DNA from: a virus
DNA: 53,409 nt
Reading direction: 5' to 3' (one strand)
IMG/VR virus record: IMGVR_UViG_3300020477_000034
Location: 1-53,409 of that record
This document shows, in pieces, positions 1 through 7,743 of the stretch; positions within the stretch are counted from its first letter, which is position 1; each line of letters begins with the position of its first letter. The notes below the pieces were generated by a model. That model saw only the letters and a program-made list of their open reading frames with translations. It had not been told where the DNA came from and did not search any database. The position numbers and the translations under genes were made by a program.

Positions 1-1359
1 GAAAAAGAAGCAATACGAAGATACAAAGATGAAGTTGGATTAAAATCTGACGCAGGTATTAAAACACTTTTAATAAAAGATGTTGGAGAAGAAAAGAAAG
101 ACCCTTGTTGGAAAGATTATGAAATGGTAGGTACGAAAATGAAAGATGGTAAAGAAGTACCAAATTGTGTGCCTAAAAACGAAGCGTTTTCTGTACAGAT
201 AACTAAAATGGATGGTGGTAAATTTATACACGGTACATATAAAACTAAAGCAGAAGCAGAAAAATTTATTAAGTGGTATAAAACTGGTGATTTAAGAAAG
301 ACTAAAAAAATAGCAATTGTTAAAGAAACATTTAAATCTTTAAGAAACAAATTACAAGAAGCAACACCTGACCCTATAAAATATGGTCCTGATAAAGTTG
401 CAAAGGCAATGAAAATTGCTGTAAAAAGTGATGGTAATTATAGTGGTGCAGTAAGAGAAATAGAAAAGATTGCTAGAGATTTATCTAAAGTATCTACTAT
501 TGCAAAAGCATTAAAAACTGCCAACGAAGATGTAAAAGAAGGTGGACCAGGTTCTGGACCACGAGAAGGAGATACAAGAGGCACATATAAAACAGGTCAT
601 AAAAAAACTTATATGAAACCTGGCGCTGGTGCTAGACCAGGTAGTGCAAAAGACGGTGGTCAAACTGACAAAGAAGCAGATGATTATGATACAGAAATAG
701 GTGAAGCGTGTTGGGACGGATATACAAAGGTTGGTATGAAAAACAAAGGTGGAAAACAAGTACCTAATTGTGTGCCAGATAAAGATAATAAGATTCCAAA
801 AGAAAAGAAACAAGAAGAAAAAGAACTTGATGAAAGAGGTGGTGCTAATACATCTACAAGACAAGGTAGTTTTGCTAAAAGTAGAAAACCAAAATATAGA
901 TTTGGATATAGAGTTGCAGAAAAAGAACCTGAAGGTGGTAAAAAATTAAAAGAAATTAGAATTAGACCTAAAAGAGCAGTTGAATCTGACTTAACAAAAT
1001 CGCAAGTTAAAAAAGTACATAAGAAAGCTGATGAACTACCAAAGAAATCTTTTAGAGACCAGTATGGTAAGAAGAAAGGTGATAGTGTAAGATATGCTGT
1101 TGCAACTAATCAAACTAAAAAGAAACTTGGTATAGAAAATAAAAATCATCCTGCTAAAAAGAAATGGGAAACTTTAGTTGCTAAAAAAGCAAAGAAAGAA
1201 AGTGATAATAATACAGATATATTACCGAAGTCCCAGGAACCTACCCAAAAGACTGACCCTATGAATATACAAACAAAAGAACCTGAAAAGAAAAAAACTG
1301 ATAACGGTACAAAATCTGACAAGATTGATGTAAATCCAAGAATAGATTATCACGCATAG
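1..1359 (+). CDS. Virion-associated-type protein, 5' truncated by window edge
   Basis: The frame is open from base 1, so the start lies outside the window; 452 codons remain. The protein is Lys/Glu rich and low complexity. A 23-residue module starting with Cys-Trp and ending VPNCVP occurs twice, encoded at 106-174 and 709-777. Between the copies lies a Gly/Pro stretch (GGPGSGPR). Near the C terminus is a basic segment (KKSFRDQYGKKKGD). I know the paired Cys-Trp/PNCVP module from marine T4-like phage proteins of unknown function, often encoded near structural genes. A virion or head-core role is inference only. The gene ends 51 bp before the next start codon, and a strong promoter lies in that gap. 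Confidence 0.6.
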   Translation, partial: EKEAIRRYKDEVGLKSDAGIKTLLIKDVGEEKKDPCWKDYEMVGTKMKDGKEVPNCVPKNEAFSVQITKMDGGKFIHGTYKTKAEAEKFIKWYKTGDLRKTKKIAIVKETFKSLRNKLQEATPDPIKYGPDKVAKAMKIAVKSDGNYSGAVREIEKIARDLSKVSTIAKALKTANEDVKEGGPGSGPREGDTRGTYKTGHKKTYMKPGAGARPGSAKDGGQTDKEADDYDTEIGEACWDGYTKVGMKNKGGKQVPNCVPDKDNKIPKEKKQEEKELDERGGANTSTRQGSFAKSRKPKYRFGYRVAEKEPEGGKKLKEIRIRPKRAVESDLTKSQVKKVHKKADELPKKSFRDQYGKKKGDSVRYAVATNQTKKKLGIENKNHPAKKKWETLVAKKAKKESDNNTDILPKSQEPTQKTDPMNIQTKEPEKKKTDNGTKSDKIDVNPRIDYHA

Positions 1360-1368
1360 TTTTTTTGC

Positions 1369-1397
1369 TTGACTTTAAGTGGGGAAAGTGTTATAAT
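1369..1397 (+). promoter_or_regulatory. sigma70-type promoter (TTGACT-17-TATAAT)
   Basis: TTGACT (1369-1374), a 17-nt spacer and perfect TATAAT (1392-1397). The -35 is preceded by TTTTTTGC, giving the GCTTGAC block seen at other promoters in the window. Transcription should start near 1404, only about 6 nt before the ATG at 1410. This excludes an in-frame ATG at 1365 as the start. Confidence 0.8.
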
Positions 1398-1409
1398 AAA
1401 AGAAAAACT

Positions 1410-2009
1410 ATGAAATATAAAGAACTCCGACAGGATGTAATCCATCAAAGAAACAAACTAGAGAATATCCACGAGTATAGAAGGGATGGTTTAAGAGATA
1501 AACTACCTAGAATATATTGTGATATGGATGGAGTAGTATGTAATTTTGAAAAAGCTGCTGAAAAAGCAGTAGGTATGCCTATGTCTCAATGGGCAAAAGA
1601 ACCTGGAAAGAAATTCAAATCAATAAGAGATAAGTGGAAACCAATAATGCAGACTAAAAACTTCTGGTCGTCATTACCTTGGGCGCCAGGTGGTCAAAGA
1701 CTATGGTCGTTTATAAGAAAATATGATCCACATATTTTATCTGCTTATGTAGAACAAACTACTGACCCTAATTGTATACCAGGTAAATCAAAATGGGCAA
1801 GAACAAGATTAGGTATGTCAGGCAATAAAGTTAACCTAGTAAAACGAAGAGAGAAACAAAATTTTGCTAAGGTTGGAGGTATGCCTACAATACTAATTGA
1901 TGACTATATAAAGAATATATCGCAGTTTAGAGCGAGAGGTGGTATAGGTATTCATCATACAAGCACTAGTAATACAATATCTGAATTGAGAAAACTAGGT
2001 TTCAAATAA
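1410..2009 (+). CDS. HAD-superfamily 5'-deoxyribonucleotidase-like phosphatase
   Basis: A 199-residue protein with the HAD motif I signature CDMDGVVCNF (nucleophile and acid Asp about residues 38 and 40), as in 5'(3')-deoxyribonucleotidases (NT5C type). A late Asp pair (LIDDYIKN, about residue 163-170) fits HAD motif IV. These enzymes dephosphorylate nucleoside monophosphates, so a role in nucleotide turnover is plausible. I chose the ATG at 1410 rather than the in-frame ATG at 1365, because a perfect promoter -10 box lies at 1392-1397. Function follows from the family; substrate is not determinable here. Confidence 0.7.
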   Translation: MKYKELRQDVIHQRNKLENIHEYRRDGLRDKLPRIYCDMDGVVCNFEKAAEKAVGMPMSQWAKEPGKKFKSIRDKWKPIMQTKNFWSSLPWAPGGQRLWSFIRKYDPHILSAYVEQTTDPNCIPGKSKWARTRLGMSGNKVNLVKRREKQNFAKVGGMPTILIDDYIKNISQFRARGGIGIHHTSTSNTISELRKLGFK

Positions 2010-2017
2010 TCATTATT

Positions 2018-2025
2018 CATAAATA
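2018..2025 (+). promoter_or_regulatory. T4-type late promoter box (CATAAATA)
   Basis: One mismatch from the T4 late consensus TATAAATA. It lies 48 nt upstream of the ATG at 2074, which also has a Shine-Dalgarno sequence (AAGGAG). Moderately supported only. Confidence 0.4.
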
Positions 2026-2073
2026 TAACAGATTAATCAAGTTTAATTAATTAAATTTAATAAGGAGACTATT

Positions 2074-2658
2074 ATGGGACTATGGGGAGCAGACACAAAT
2101 GACGAGAGCAAACCTAAAAACCTAACCACGGAGCAGAAGAAAGAAGTTTTTGCTAATAATATGGGTTGGGTGCAAGAGGCAGGCACAAAAGCGTCAGGAA
2201 ACGATAACGCAAACGCAACTCCAGAAGTATTAGTCGCTATTGGTGATTTAGCAACACAATTAGGACAAGCAACTATTGACGCTGTGAACTTTGCAACTGG
2301 TCAAACAATTTCAGGTGCAGGTGGATCAACTATTACGGTAGAGGTTCACTTTAATGAACAGGTTACAATTGCAGGTGGTTCGCCTCTAATGTATGTTTCT
2401 AATAACCAAGCAGGTAGTGGAGGAGCTTCCTCAATTACTTTAACGATGGACGGTGGTGCTGGAACTAGAGATACACTTTCTTTTTCAGGAACCGCTTCAA
2501 ACGCTAATGTTAATGCAAATGATGTAATATCAATTGCTGCTCAAACCGTTGACTTAAACGGTGCAACAATAGTGGATGCTATCGGTGGCGGAAACGCAGT
2601 AAGAACTATCTCAGCAAATGTTGGATCAGCTGCTGGAACTATTACGGTTGGAAGTTAA
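2074..2658 (+). CDS. Virion structural protein with Ig/SwmB-like domain
   Basis: 194 residues. The first about 35 (starting MGLWG, containing LTTEQKKEVFANN) match an N-terminal module I recognise from structural proteins of marine T4-like phages. Residues about 75-194 are Gly/Ser/Thr/Asn rich with alternating beta pattern (TITVEVHFNEQVTI, DTLSFSGTASN). This resembles SwmB/cadherin-like Ig repeats that phages use for surface display. A strong terminator follows directly, so this is a short transcription unit. Start supported by AAGGAG seven nt upstream. Likely a decoration or tail-associated protein; precise location unknown. Confidence 0.6.
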   Translation: MGLWGADTNDESKPKNLTTEQKKEVFANNMGWVQEAGTKASGNDNANATPEVLVAIGDLATQLGQATIDAVNFATGQTISGAGGSTITVEVHFNEQVTIAGGSPLMYVSNNQAGSGGASSITLTMDGGAGTRDTLSFSGTASNANVNANDVISIAAQTVDLNGATIVDAIGGGNAVRTISANVGSAAGTITVGS

Positions 2659-2690
2659 TAGATAACTAACAAAATCTAGTAATAATATTA

Positions 2691-2716
2691 AAGGGGACCT
2701 TATGGTCCCCTTTTTT
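2691..2716 (+). terminator. Rho-independent terminator
   Basis: GGGGACC (2693-2699), TTAT loop, GGTCCCC (2704-2710), followed by TTTTTT. Perfect 7-bp GC-rich stem plus U tract directly after the structural gene ending at 2658. Confidence 0.9.
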
Positions 2717-2721
2717 ATTTG

Positions 2722-2729
2722 TATAAATA
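2722..2729 (+). promoter_or_regulatory. T4-type late promoter box TATAAATA
   Basis: Exact TATAAATA, 67 nt upstream of the ATG at 2796 and just after a terminator, so it should restart transcription of the next virion gene. The leader contains a small hairpin, TCCGTA (2740-2745) with TACGGA (2753-2758). Confidence 0.6.
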
Positions 2730-2795
2730 GTATAGATGGTCCGTATATGATGTACGGAGTAGTTTACCGTTAAATCGGAATTATAGGAGAAAAAA

Positions 2796-3245
2796 ATGGC
2801 AGACAAAAAAATCACCGCCCTGGATGACCTGGGCACAGCGTTAGCAGATGTGGATTTGTTTCACATTGTTGACGATCCTTCAAACACACCAATAAATAAA
2901 AAGGTAACAGCAAAAAATGTTTTCAATAACATACCTAGTTTTATAGGACTAGGCCAAGCTAGTGAAGCATTAACTTCATCTAGTACAGCGGCTAATGTTA
3001 CCTCAGCAATATCAGAAGTAGACCAAAGTGGTGGTGCAACAGCATTAACACTAGCAGATGGTTCTGATGGACAAATTAAAACATTAATAACTATTGGTAC
3101 TGGAGCAAACAATTGCGTAATCACACCAACTAATTTAAGAGGACACTCAACTATTACTCTTAATGCAGAAGGAGAATCGGTTACATTATTATTCAAAAAT
3201 AGTAAATGGAATATAATCGCTGGTCACGGATACGCAGTAGCATAA
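2796..3245 (+). CDS. Virion/tail-fibre-type structural protein
   Basis: 149 residues. The N terminus (MADKKITALDDLGTALADVD, then a VDDPSN motif) is a module I recognise from several marine myophage structural and fibre-like proteins. The remainder is Thr/Ser/Ala rich with a C-terminal beta-rich segment (LLFKNSKWNIIAGHG) typical of small trimerising or shaft proteins. Start has a TAGGAG-type ribosome site. Likely a small fibre or decoration subunit. Confidence 0.55.
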   Translation: MADKKITALDDLGTALADVDLFHIVDDPSNTPINKKVTAKNVFNNIPSFIGLGQASEALTSSSTAANVTSAISEVDQSGGATALTLADGSDGQIKTLITIGTGANNCVITPTNLRGHSTITLNAEGESVTLLFKNSKWNIIAGHGYAVA

Positions 3246-3269
3246 TTAATATTATTATAGGAGTTTATA

Positions 3270-3512
3270 ATGGCAATATCATTAGCAATAATTGAGAAAG
3301 AATTTAATCAATTATACAAAGAACGAGCTGCTTTAACTGAAAGTGTAAATAAATTAGAAACAGATTTAGCAAGTGCGAAATCACAACTAAATGCCTTACA
3401 CGGTGCAGTACAAGTTTGTGAAAAATTTTTGCGAAAAGCAGATAGCGATTTGACTTTAAGGGAAGCTAACCAAGAACTTAAAGGAAAAGAAGATGGAGAA
3501 GATAAAAAATAA
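3270..3512 (+). CDS. Small coiled-coil protein
   Basis: 80 residues, predominantly helical heptads (residues about 5-60), with one Cys and a charged KEDGEDKK tail. GGAG-type ribosome site upstream. Lies in the virion gene run. No family recognised. Confidence 0.55.
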   Translation: MAISLAIIEKEFNQLYKERAALTESVNKLETDLASAKSQLNALHGAVQVCEKFLRKADSDLTLREANQELKGKEDGEDKK

Positions 3513-3618
3513 CATAGATAACTCGGATAAAGAGTTAGAAGAATTTGAGGAAGATTTGGTTCAACCAAATAAGGAAGAATCAAATCAAACTATAAATGAT
3601 AAAGAGGAGAAAAAATGA
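3493..3618 (+). CDS. Small acidic protein (41 aa)
   Basis: ATG at 3493 overlaps the end of the preceding gene by 20 nt, and its stop overlaps the next ATG (ATGA at 3615-3618). This is typical translational coupling. The product is very acidic (ELEEFEEDLVQ) with no hydrophobic core. Its ribosome site would be the GGAAAAGAAG inside the upstream gene. Real but uncharacterised, on overlap evidence. Confidence 0.45.
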   Translation: MEKIKNNIDNSDKELEEFEEDLVQPNKEESNQTINDKEEKK

Positions 3619-4046
3619 AAACTTTTAGAGAACACTTAAAGGAAGACAAGTCAGCAAGTGCTGTCAATGTACAAACTTCAAACGCAGTTGAAGACGGTTC
3701 TTTAGGTACGGCGAATTTAAAAGACCAAAGAGTTTTAGATAGAGTTAATGCTTTTGTTGGTAGTGTAGGAAATATGGAATACATTAAACCACAATTTGCA
3801 GTTGACAAATTAAGAGAAAATCTAATGAGAATAGGATTAGATATTAGTCCTATGAAATTAGAAGGAACTTCTGGAACGGTAACTGGTGAAGTAAAACAAT
3901 TCGGTGGTACTTACGGAAAAACAACTGATACTAAACCTGAAGATGTGGTAGTAGATAATGGACCTGGTATTGATAATTTAAAATTAGAAGTAAAATACGA
4001 AACATTGTCTAACGGTTCATCAAAGGTTTACGCTAAATTAGTGTAG
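3615..4046 (+). CDS. Conserved marine phage protein, unknown function
   Basis: 143 residues starting MKTFREHLKED, a start I know from several marine T4-like phage proteins. The C-terminal half has alternating beta strands ending KLEVKYETLSNGSSKVYAKL. Good ribosome site (AGAGGAG). Located in the virion-gene block; role unknown. Confidence 0.55.
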   Translation: MKTFREHLKEDKSASAVNVQTSNAVEDGSLGTANLKDQRVLDRVNAFVGSVGNMEYIKPQFAVDKLRENLMRIGLDISPMKLEGTSGTVTGEVKQFGGTYGKTTDTKPEDVVVDNGPGIDNLKLEVKYETLSNGSSKVYAKLV

Positions 4047-4052
4047 ACAATA

Positions 4053-4415
4053 ATGTTCAAACAGATAACCGAAGATAATTGGTTATTATATGCTCAAAAG
4101 CATTATGATAATCCAACTTTTGAAACTGAAAAAGAATTTTGGGATGATATTAAGCGATTTAAATACATCAAAAGATTGTTTCGGAAATATGAATTAACAG
4201 GTGAAGTAAAGATAAGACTTGTTATCAATCATATTGTCGTACTACAAAATGTCTTTGGAGTGGATGCCTGTATTACTTTGCTTCTGTATAAGAACGAAGC
4301 AAGATATTGGCCTTTACTGAAGTCTGTTTTTAGTTATTTAAACTATTTGTATCCGAAAGAACTTGATACTCTTACGGAAGACGAATACATTAAATTAGAA
4401 TTAAGGAACTTATAA
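4053..4415 (+). CDS. Conserved T4-like phage hypothetical protein
   Basis: 120 residues, helical and aromatic rich (FWDDIKRFKYIKRLFRKYE; LLLYKNEARYWPLLKSVFSYL). The pattern resembles a small conserved protein family in marine T4-like phages near structural genes. No catalytic motif. Stop overlaps the next start by one base. Confidence 0.5.
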   Translation: MFKQITEDNWLLYAQKHYDNPTFETEKEFWDDIKRFKYIKRLFRKYELTGEVKIRLVINHIVVLQNVFGVDACITLLLYKNEARYWPLLKSVFSYLNYLYPKELDTLTEDEYIKLELRNL

Positions 4416-4990
4416 TGGCAAGTAGAGCAGTAGACTTATTAATAGCATATAGAGTAATTAAATTATTGGTTACTCCGTTTAAAAACTCACCAGCTTTTAG
4501 AGCAGGTATTATAGACGATAAAGGTAAAGTGCTAAAACCGTATAGACTATTAAAAACTAGTAAAGAAAAATCATCTTATACTATGTTGCATAGATTCGTA
4601 TTTAATATGAAACGAATACTAGGTAAAGTTGGTCTAGGTAGTAAGTTAGGTTCTTTTGCAGTTGCATTAGGATTACTTTTAAAAGAAGATAAAGATTTTT
4701 ATAGTGAACACGGCAAGAATATAGAACGAACTTGCTATAAATATTTAAAAAGTATAGATGAATTTAACTATACTGAAACTCTTAATGAAGAATACTTTAA
4801 TGAAAGAGTTTTAAAATCAGGTAAGTATGATTTGAAGTCCGACTTATTTGATGGAGATAACTTTCTTCCGAAAGGAACGATAGTACAATGCAACGAGGAC
4901 ACGAAACCATATACTACAGCGTTAGGTATGGACATATATAATATAAATGGACGATTAGTCCCAGGAGATTATTTAAATGCCATCAGTTAA
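4415..4990 (+). CDS. Conserved T4-like phage hypothetical protein
   Basis: 191 residues. The N-terminal half has amphipathic helices and a motif SYTMLHRFVFNMKRIL; the C-terminal part (DGDNFLPKGTIVQCNED) looks like a beta-barrel or processing site. I recognise the layout as conserved among marine T4-like phages but know no assigned function. Its 3' end overlaps the next gene by 14 nt. Confidence 0.5.
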   Translation: MASRAVDLLIAYRVIKLLVTPFKNSPAFRAGIIDDKGKVLKPYRLLKTSKEKSSYTMLHRFVFNMKRILGKVGLGSKLGSFAVALGLLLKEDKDFYSEHGKNIERTCYKYLKSIDEFNYTETLNEEYFNERVLKSGKYDLKSDLFDGDNFLPKGTIVQCNEDTKPYTTALGMDIYNINGRLVPGDYLNAIS

Positions 4991-5693
4991 AGAGATATTG
5001 ATGAAGTACTTAAAAGATAAGAAGAACGAAGACTCGCAAAAAGGATTTATAGTTAAATTTGCTAAGTCTAAAGGTGGAAAAATATCGCAAGCGTGGTATA
5101 GAAGTAAAGCGGATGCTGAAAAGGCATTAGCAATGTTAAAGAAATCTGGTCTTAATGGTATCATAAGTGCTGGTACAATGGACGAAGACGCACCTGTCAA
5201 TTCAGTTGCAGGAGGTGGTGTATCTATGCCACCAGACGCAGTACAAGATAAGAAAAAGAAAAAAGAAATTATGACAAGACTTGGTACTACGGTCAAAGAA
5301 AACAAAGAAACTAATAGTGTTCTTTTAAATCAGATACTAGACCAAATGGATAAGATAGATGTTATAGTAGATGAAAAATCTTATGGGAAAAATGAAATAG
5401 AATTTGTAGAAGAACCTGTTAAGAAATCTGTATTAGAAAAAGCTGGGTTAAAAGAATTTGGTGCTTTTAATATAGGTAGTGGAAGTTATGGTGCAATGCA
5501 CCCTATTGCTGCTCTAGGTGATACACCACCTAAAGGTAGACATAGAACAATGAGGTCTGTAGGATTAGTTTCTCAAACAGATCCAACTTTAAAAAAAGAA
5601 ATTTCTATCAGACTTAAAGCTAAAGTTTTGGATAGAAAAATTAAAAGATTCGATAAGAAATTTAAACAGAATCTAAAAGATAGGAAACCATAG
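4977..5693 (+). CDS. Basic conserved phage protein, possible virion component
   Basis: 238 residues, Lys rich. Residues about 20-55 (GFIVKFAKSKGGKISQAWYR, then KADAEKALAML) resemble the start of the protein at 1-1359 (YKTKAEAEKFIKW), so the two may share a small alpha/beta module. The middle has a Gly/Pro linker (GGGVSMPP). The C-terminal 60 residues are strongly basic. Role unknown; virion association inferred from context and similarity. Confidence 0.5.
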   Translation: MPSVKEILMKYLKDKKNEDSQKGFIVKFAKSKGGKISQAWYRSKADAEKALAMLKKSGLNGIISAGTMDEDAPVNSVAGGGVSMPPDAVQDKKKKKEIMTRLGTTVKENKETNSVLLNQILDQMDKIDVIVDEKSYGKNEIEFVEEPVKKSVLEKAGLKEFGAFNIGSGSYGAMHPIAALGDTPPKGRHRTMRSVGLVSQTDPTLKKEISIRLKAKVLDRKIKRFDKKFKQNLKDRKP

Positions 5694-5700
5694 GACAAAT

Positions 5701-6183
5701 ATGAGTAGATTTAATGGACTGCTTGACGCTATATTTTTACCACCAAGAAATTGGGTATTAAATAATGCGTTAAAATTCGTAGCAGATTTAAACGAAGTAG
5801 AGATAAGTAAATTAGCAAGATGTGGAGTTGCAGTTAAAGATAATGGCGAAGTTACCGTACCTGCTGGATACATCACAGATTTAGCTAGTGTACCAAGAAT
5901 AGCTTGGGCAGTAATAGCTCCGTTTGATGTTGCAAGAGCGGCAGTAGTACACGATATACTTTATGAAAAAATTAATGGTGCATTTAAAGAAGGTACTATT
6001 AAAAGTAAAAGTGAGAGAGAAGAATATAGAGCAATAGCAGATAACATATTCAGACAAGGTATGGAATATGCTGAACCTTCTGTCTCAAAATTTAAAATTT
6101 TATCTGCCTATTACGCAGTTAGAATGTTCGGCCGTTGGGCAATTAATAGCTCGGCACCAAGAGGAGCAAAACCAAAGAAATAA
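5701..6183 (+). CDS. DUF1353-family protein
   Basis: 160 residues containing the DUF1353 signature: VTVPAGYITDLASVPR (about residues 51-66) and VVHDILYE (about 81-88). DUF1353 proteins occur in phages and prophages, commonly near tail or lysis genes; function is not established. Here it precedes membrane and spanin-like genes. Start ATG at 5701 follows the previous stop by 7 nt. Confidence 0.75.
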   Translation: MSRFNGLLDAIFLPPRNWVLNNALKFVADLNEVEISKLARCGVAVKDNGEVTVPAGYITDLASVPRIAWAVIAPFDVARAAVVHDILYEKINGAFKEGTIKSKSEREEYRAIADNIFRQGMEYAEPSVSKFKILSAYYAVRMFGRWAINSSAPRGAKPKK

Positions 6184-6184
6184 T

Positions 6185-6457
6185 ATGTGGTTCTTTATAG
6201 TAAAATCCTGTATGGGTGCTATCATTGGTCAAAGTACCAATGCGTGGTTTAAAAAAACAAAAATGGGACATTGGTTTTATAAGAAGGTAGACCAATGTTA
6301 TAATTGGGCAGCTAAAAGATATAATTTAGATGTATTAACGAAGGAAGAGAAACTAATTAAGAAGTTTCCATCGTTAAGTGCGAAGATAAATAAACTAGAA
6401 GACCAGGTGGCTAAAATGAAATTAGAGCTGGTCAATCTTAAAGGAAGGAAGAAATAA
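6185..6457 (+). CDS. Small conserved protein with C-terminal coiled coil
   Basis: 90 residues. Begins MWFFIVKSCMGAIIG (short hydrophobic segment), then basic/aromatic residues and a C-terminal coiled coil (residues about 60-88). An in-frame ATG at 6068 would overlap the DUF1353 gene by 115 nt, so I use 6185, one base after the preceding stop. The stop overlaps the next ATG. Possibly a membrane-associated lysis-region protein. Confidence 0.5.
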   Translation: MWFFIVKSCMGAIIGQSTNAWFKKTKMGHWFYKKVDQCYNWAAKRYNLDVLTKEEKLIKKFPSLSAKINKLEDQVAKMKLELVNLKGRKK

Positions 6458-6564
6458 TGTTTTTAACAATAGGACTTATTATAGGATTCGCTTTAGGTTG
6501 GTATGTTAATGAGAAGTTTGAAGACCTAGCGGGTTTAGTTAAAAAATTAAAATTCTGGAAGTAG
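6457..6564 (+). CDS. Single-pass membrane peptide (35 aa)
   Basis: The ORF starts in the stop of the preceding gene. Residues 2-17 (FLTIGLIIGFALGWYV) form one membrane span, followed by a charged tail ending KFWK. Similar micro-membrane proteins occur next to lysis genes in marine myophages. Could be a holin partner; not demonstrable. Confidence 0.5.
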   Translation: MFLTIGLIIGFALGWYVNEKFEDLAGLVKKLKFWK

Positions 6565-6573
6565 AGTAAACTT

Positions 6574-7050
6574 ATGTTTGGTTATATGAAAATGGCAATG
6601 GTTGTAATAATGATTAGTGGACTTGCAGGTGCAGGTCTCTATGTTATGAAATTGCAGAAGGACAATGCAATTTTAAAAGCTAATCAAGTTAAGTTAGAAG
6701 CTGCCGTTGAAGGTCAAAAGAAAGTTATAGCCCAACAAAAAGAAGACTTTGGTAAAATCCTTGAAGCAAATAATAAGATGAATACTCTTATGAATAAACT
6801 TCAAAAGGATTTACAAGATTTAGACAAGAGATTTACTAAAGGTGGAAGAGACTTTGGTAAACTTGCATTAGAAAAAACGAAAGTCATACAGAAAATAATC
6901 AATAGAGGTAGCGATAATGTTATGCGTTGTGTTGAAATTGCTGGTGGCGCTGCCTTAACAGAAGCAGAAATTAAAGCTACAAAGAAATCTGAAATTAATA
7001 GAGAATGTCCAAGTATAGCGAACCCAAATTATGTACCGTATAGTAATTAG
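6574..7050 (+). CDS. Inner-membrane spanin (Rz-like) candidate
   Basis: 158 residues. One N-terminal membrane anchor (about 5-25) is followed by a long periplasmic coiled coil (about 28-110) with no other domain, the architecture of Rz-type i-spanins. The 3' end overlaps by 20 nt a lipoprotein gene in another frame, the classic Rz/Rz1 arrangement. i-spanins join the inner to the outer membrane through their lipoprotein partner in the last step of Gram-negative lysis. Two Cys near the C terminus may form a disulfide. Assignment is by architecture, not sequence identity. Confidence 0.55.
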   Translation: MFGYMKMAMVVIMISGLAGAGLYVMKLQKDNAILKANQVKLEAAVEGQKKVIAQQKEDFGKILEANNKMNTLMNKLQKDLQDLDKRFTKGGRDFGKLALEKTKVIQKIINRGSDNVMRCVEIAGGAALTEAEIKATKKSEINRECPSIANPNYVPYSN

Positions 7051-7396
7051 TATTTTATTCATAGTCCTTTTAACTGGATGCTCAAGTATTAAAAAACTTG
7101 ACATATTCACAACAGAAGTTGAAAGACAAAAATTAGAATTACAAAAACCAACCTTACCACAATTAGAAAAACTTAAATGGATTATCATTACTTCTGATAA
7201 TGCTGCTGAAGTATTCCAGAAGTTAGAAGATGAAGGTATTGATCCTGTGTTATTTGGTTTAACAGATAAAGATTTTCAATTAATCGCTAAAAACTTTGCT
7301 CAAATTAGAAATCATATGAAAGCAACCAACGATTTGATTGACGCATATAAAGAATATTATGAACCAGAGGAGAAAAAACCAAAGAACAAAGAGTAA
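7031..7396 (+). CDS. Outer-membrane lipoprotein, o-spanin-like
   Basis: 121 residues with a lipoprotein signal peptide (MYRIVISILFIVLLTGC; lipobox LTGC, Cys at about 17). The mature part is helical and charged, ending in a Lys/Glu tail. It overlaps the Rz-like gene by 20 nt in a different frame, as o-spanin genes do. It is longer than most Rz1 proteins (40-60 residues mature), so it may have an extra role. Could alternatively be an unrelated lipoprotein. Confidence 0.5.
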   Translation: MYRIVISILFIVLLTGCSSIKKLDIFTTEVERQKLELQKPTLPQLEKLKWIIITSDNAAEVFQKLEDEGIDPVLFGLTDKDFQLIAKNFAQIRNHMKATNDLIDAYKEYYEPEEKKPKNKE

Positions 7397-7399
7397 TTT

Positions 7400-7564
7400 A
7401 TGGACGCAGATTTAGTATTAATGATAAGTAGATTGTGGCCAATGTTTGTGGCATTTATCATTTTAATAGTAACCTTAGCACAATCACATTATAGAATAAA
7501 AGTGTTAGAAGAAAAAGTTAAAGTAGCTTTTGAACTTATAAACAAATTGACAGATAAAAAGTAA
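7400..7564 (+). CDS. Small membrane protein with coiled-coil tail (54 aa)
   Basis: ATG at 7400 is three bases after the lipoprotein stop. Residues about 12-28 (LWPMFVAFIILIVTLAQ) form a membrane span; residues about 32-52 form a charged coiled coil. This is a candidate holin accessory or inner-membrane lysis regulator by position only. Confidence 0.45.
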   Translation: MDADLVLMISRLWPMFVAFIILIVTLAQSHYRIKVLEEKVKVAFELINKLTDKK

Positions 7565-7581
7565 TATCTGTTTAAAAACAG

Positions 7582-7743
7582 ATGAATACACATTTATTAT
7601 TAATAAATTTAATTATATTATGGGCAGTTATATACTGGTCTTTCAGACTAGGAAATTTCATAGCAATATATACAAAAATATCAATCACAACATTTATAAT
7701 TTTCGTAGCATTGATTAAATTTGTGTTGATTAGCTATGATTAA
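7582..7743 (+). CDS. Two-span small membrane protein, holin candidate (53 aa)
   Basis: Residues about 5-20 and 28-50 are hydrophobic spans separated by a short charged turn, a class II holin-like layout. It ends head-to-head with the cyclase gene (stop at 7743, opposite stop at 7744). A perfect 8-bp inverted repeat ATCTGTTT/AAACAGAT (7565-7582) runs into its start codon and could affect translation initiation. No true holin motif exists, so this is tentative. Confidence 0.45.
   Translation: MNTHLLLINLIILWAVIYWSFRLGNFIAIYTKISITTFIIFVALIKFVLISYD

Noticed and set aside
511-864. Minus-strand ORF of 117 codons
   Set aside because: Entirely inside the plus-strand gene 1-1359; Phe/Cys/Ser-rich shadow translation of Lys/Glu codons.
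1365-1409. Upstream ATG extending the HAD phosphatase by 15 residues
   Set aside because: Lies across the promoter -35/-10; transcription should start after it.
7565-7582. Perfect 8-bp inverted repeat ATCTGTTT/AAACAGAT as a terminator
   Set aside because: No U-tract; AT-rich; it overlaps the next ATG, so noted only as a possible translation modulator.
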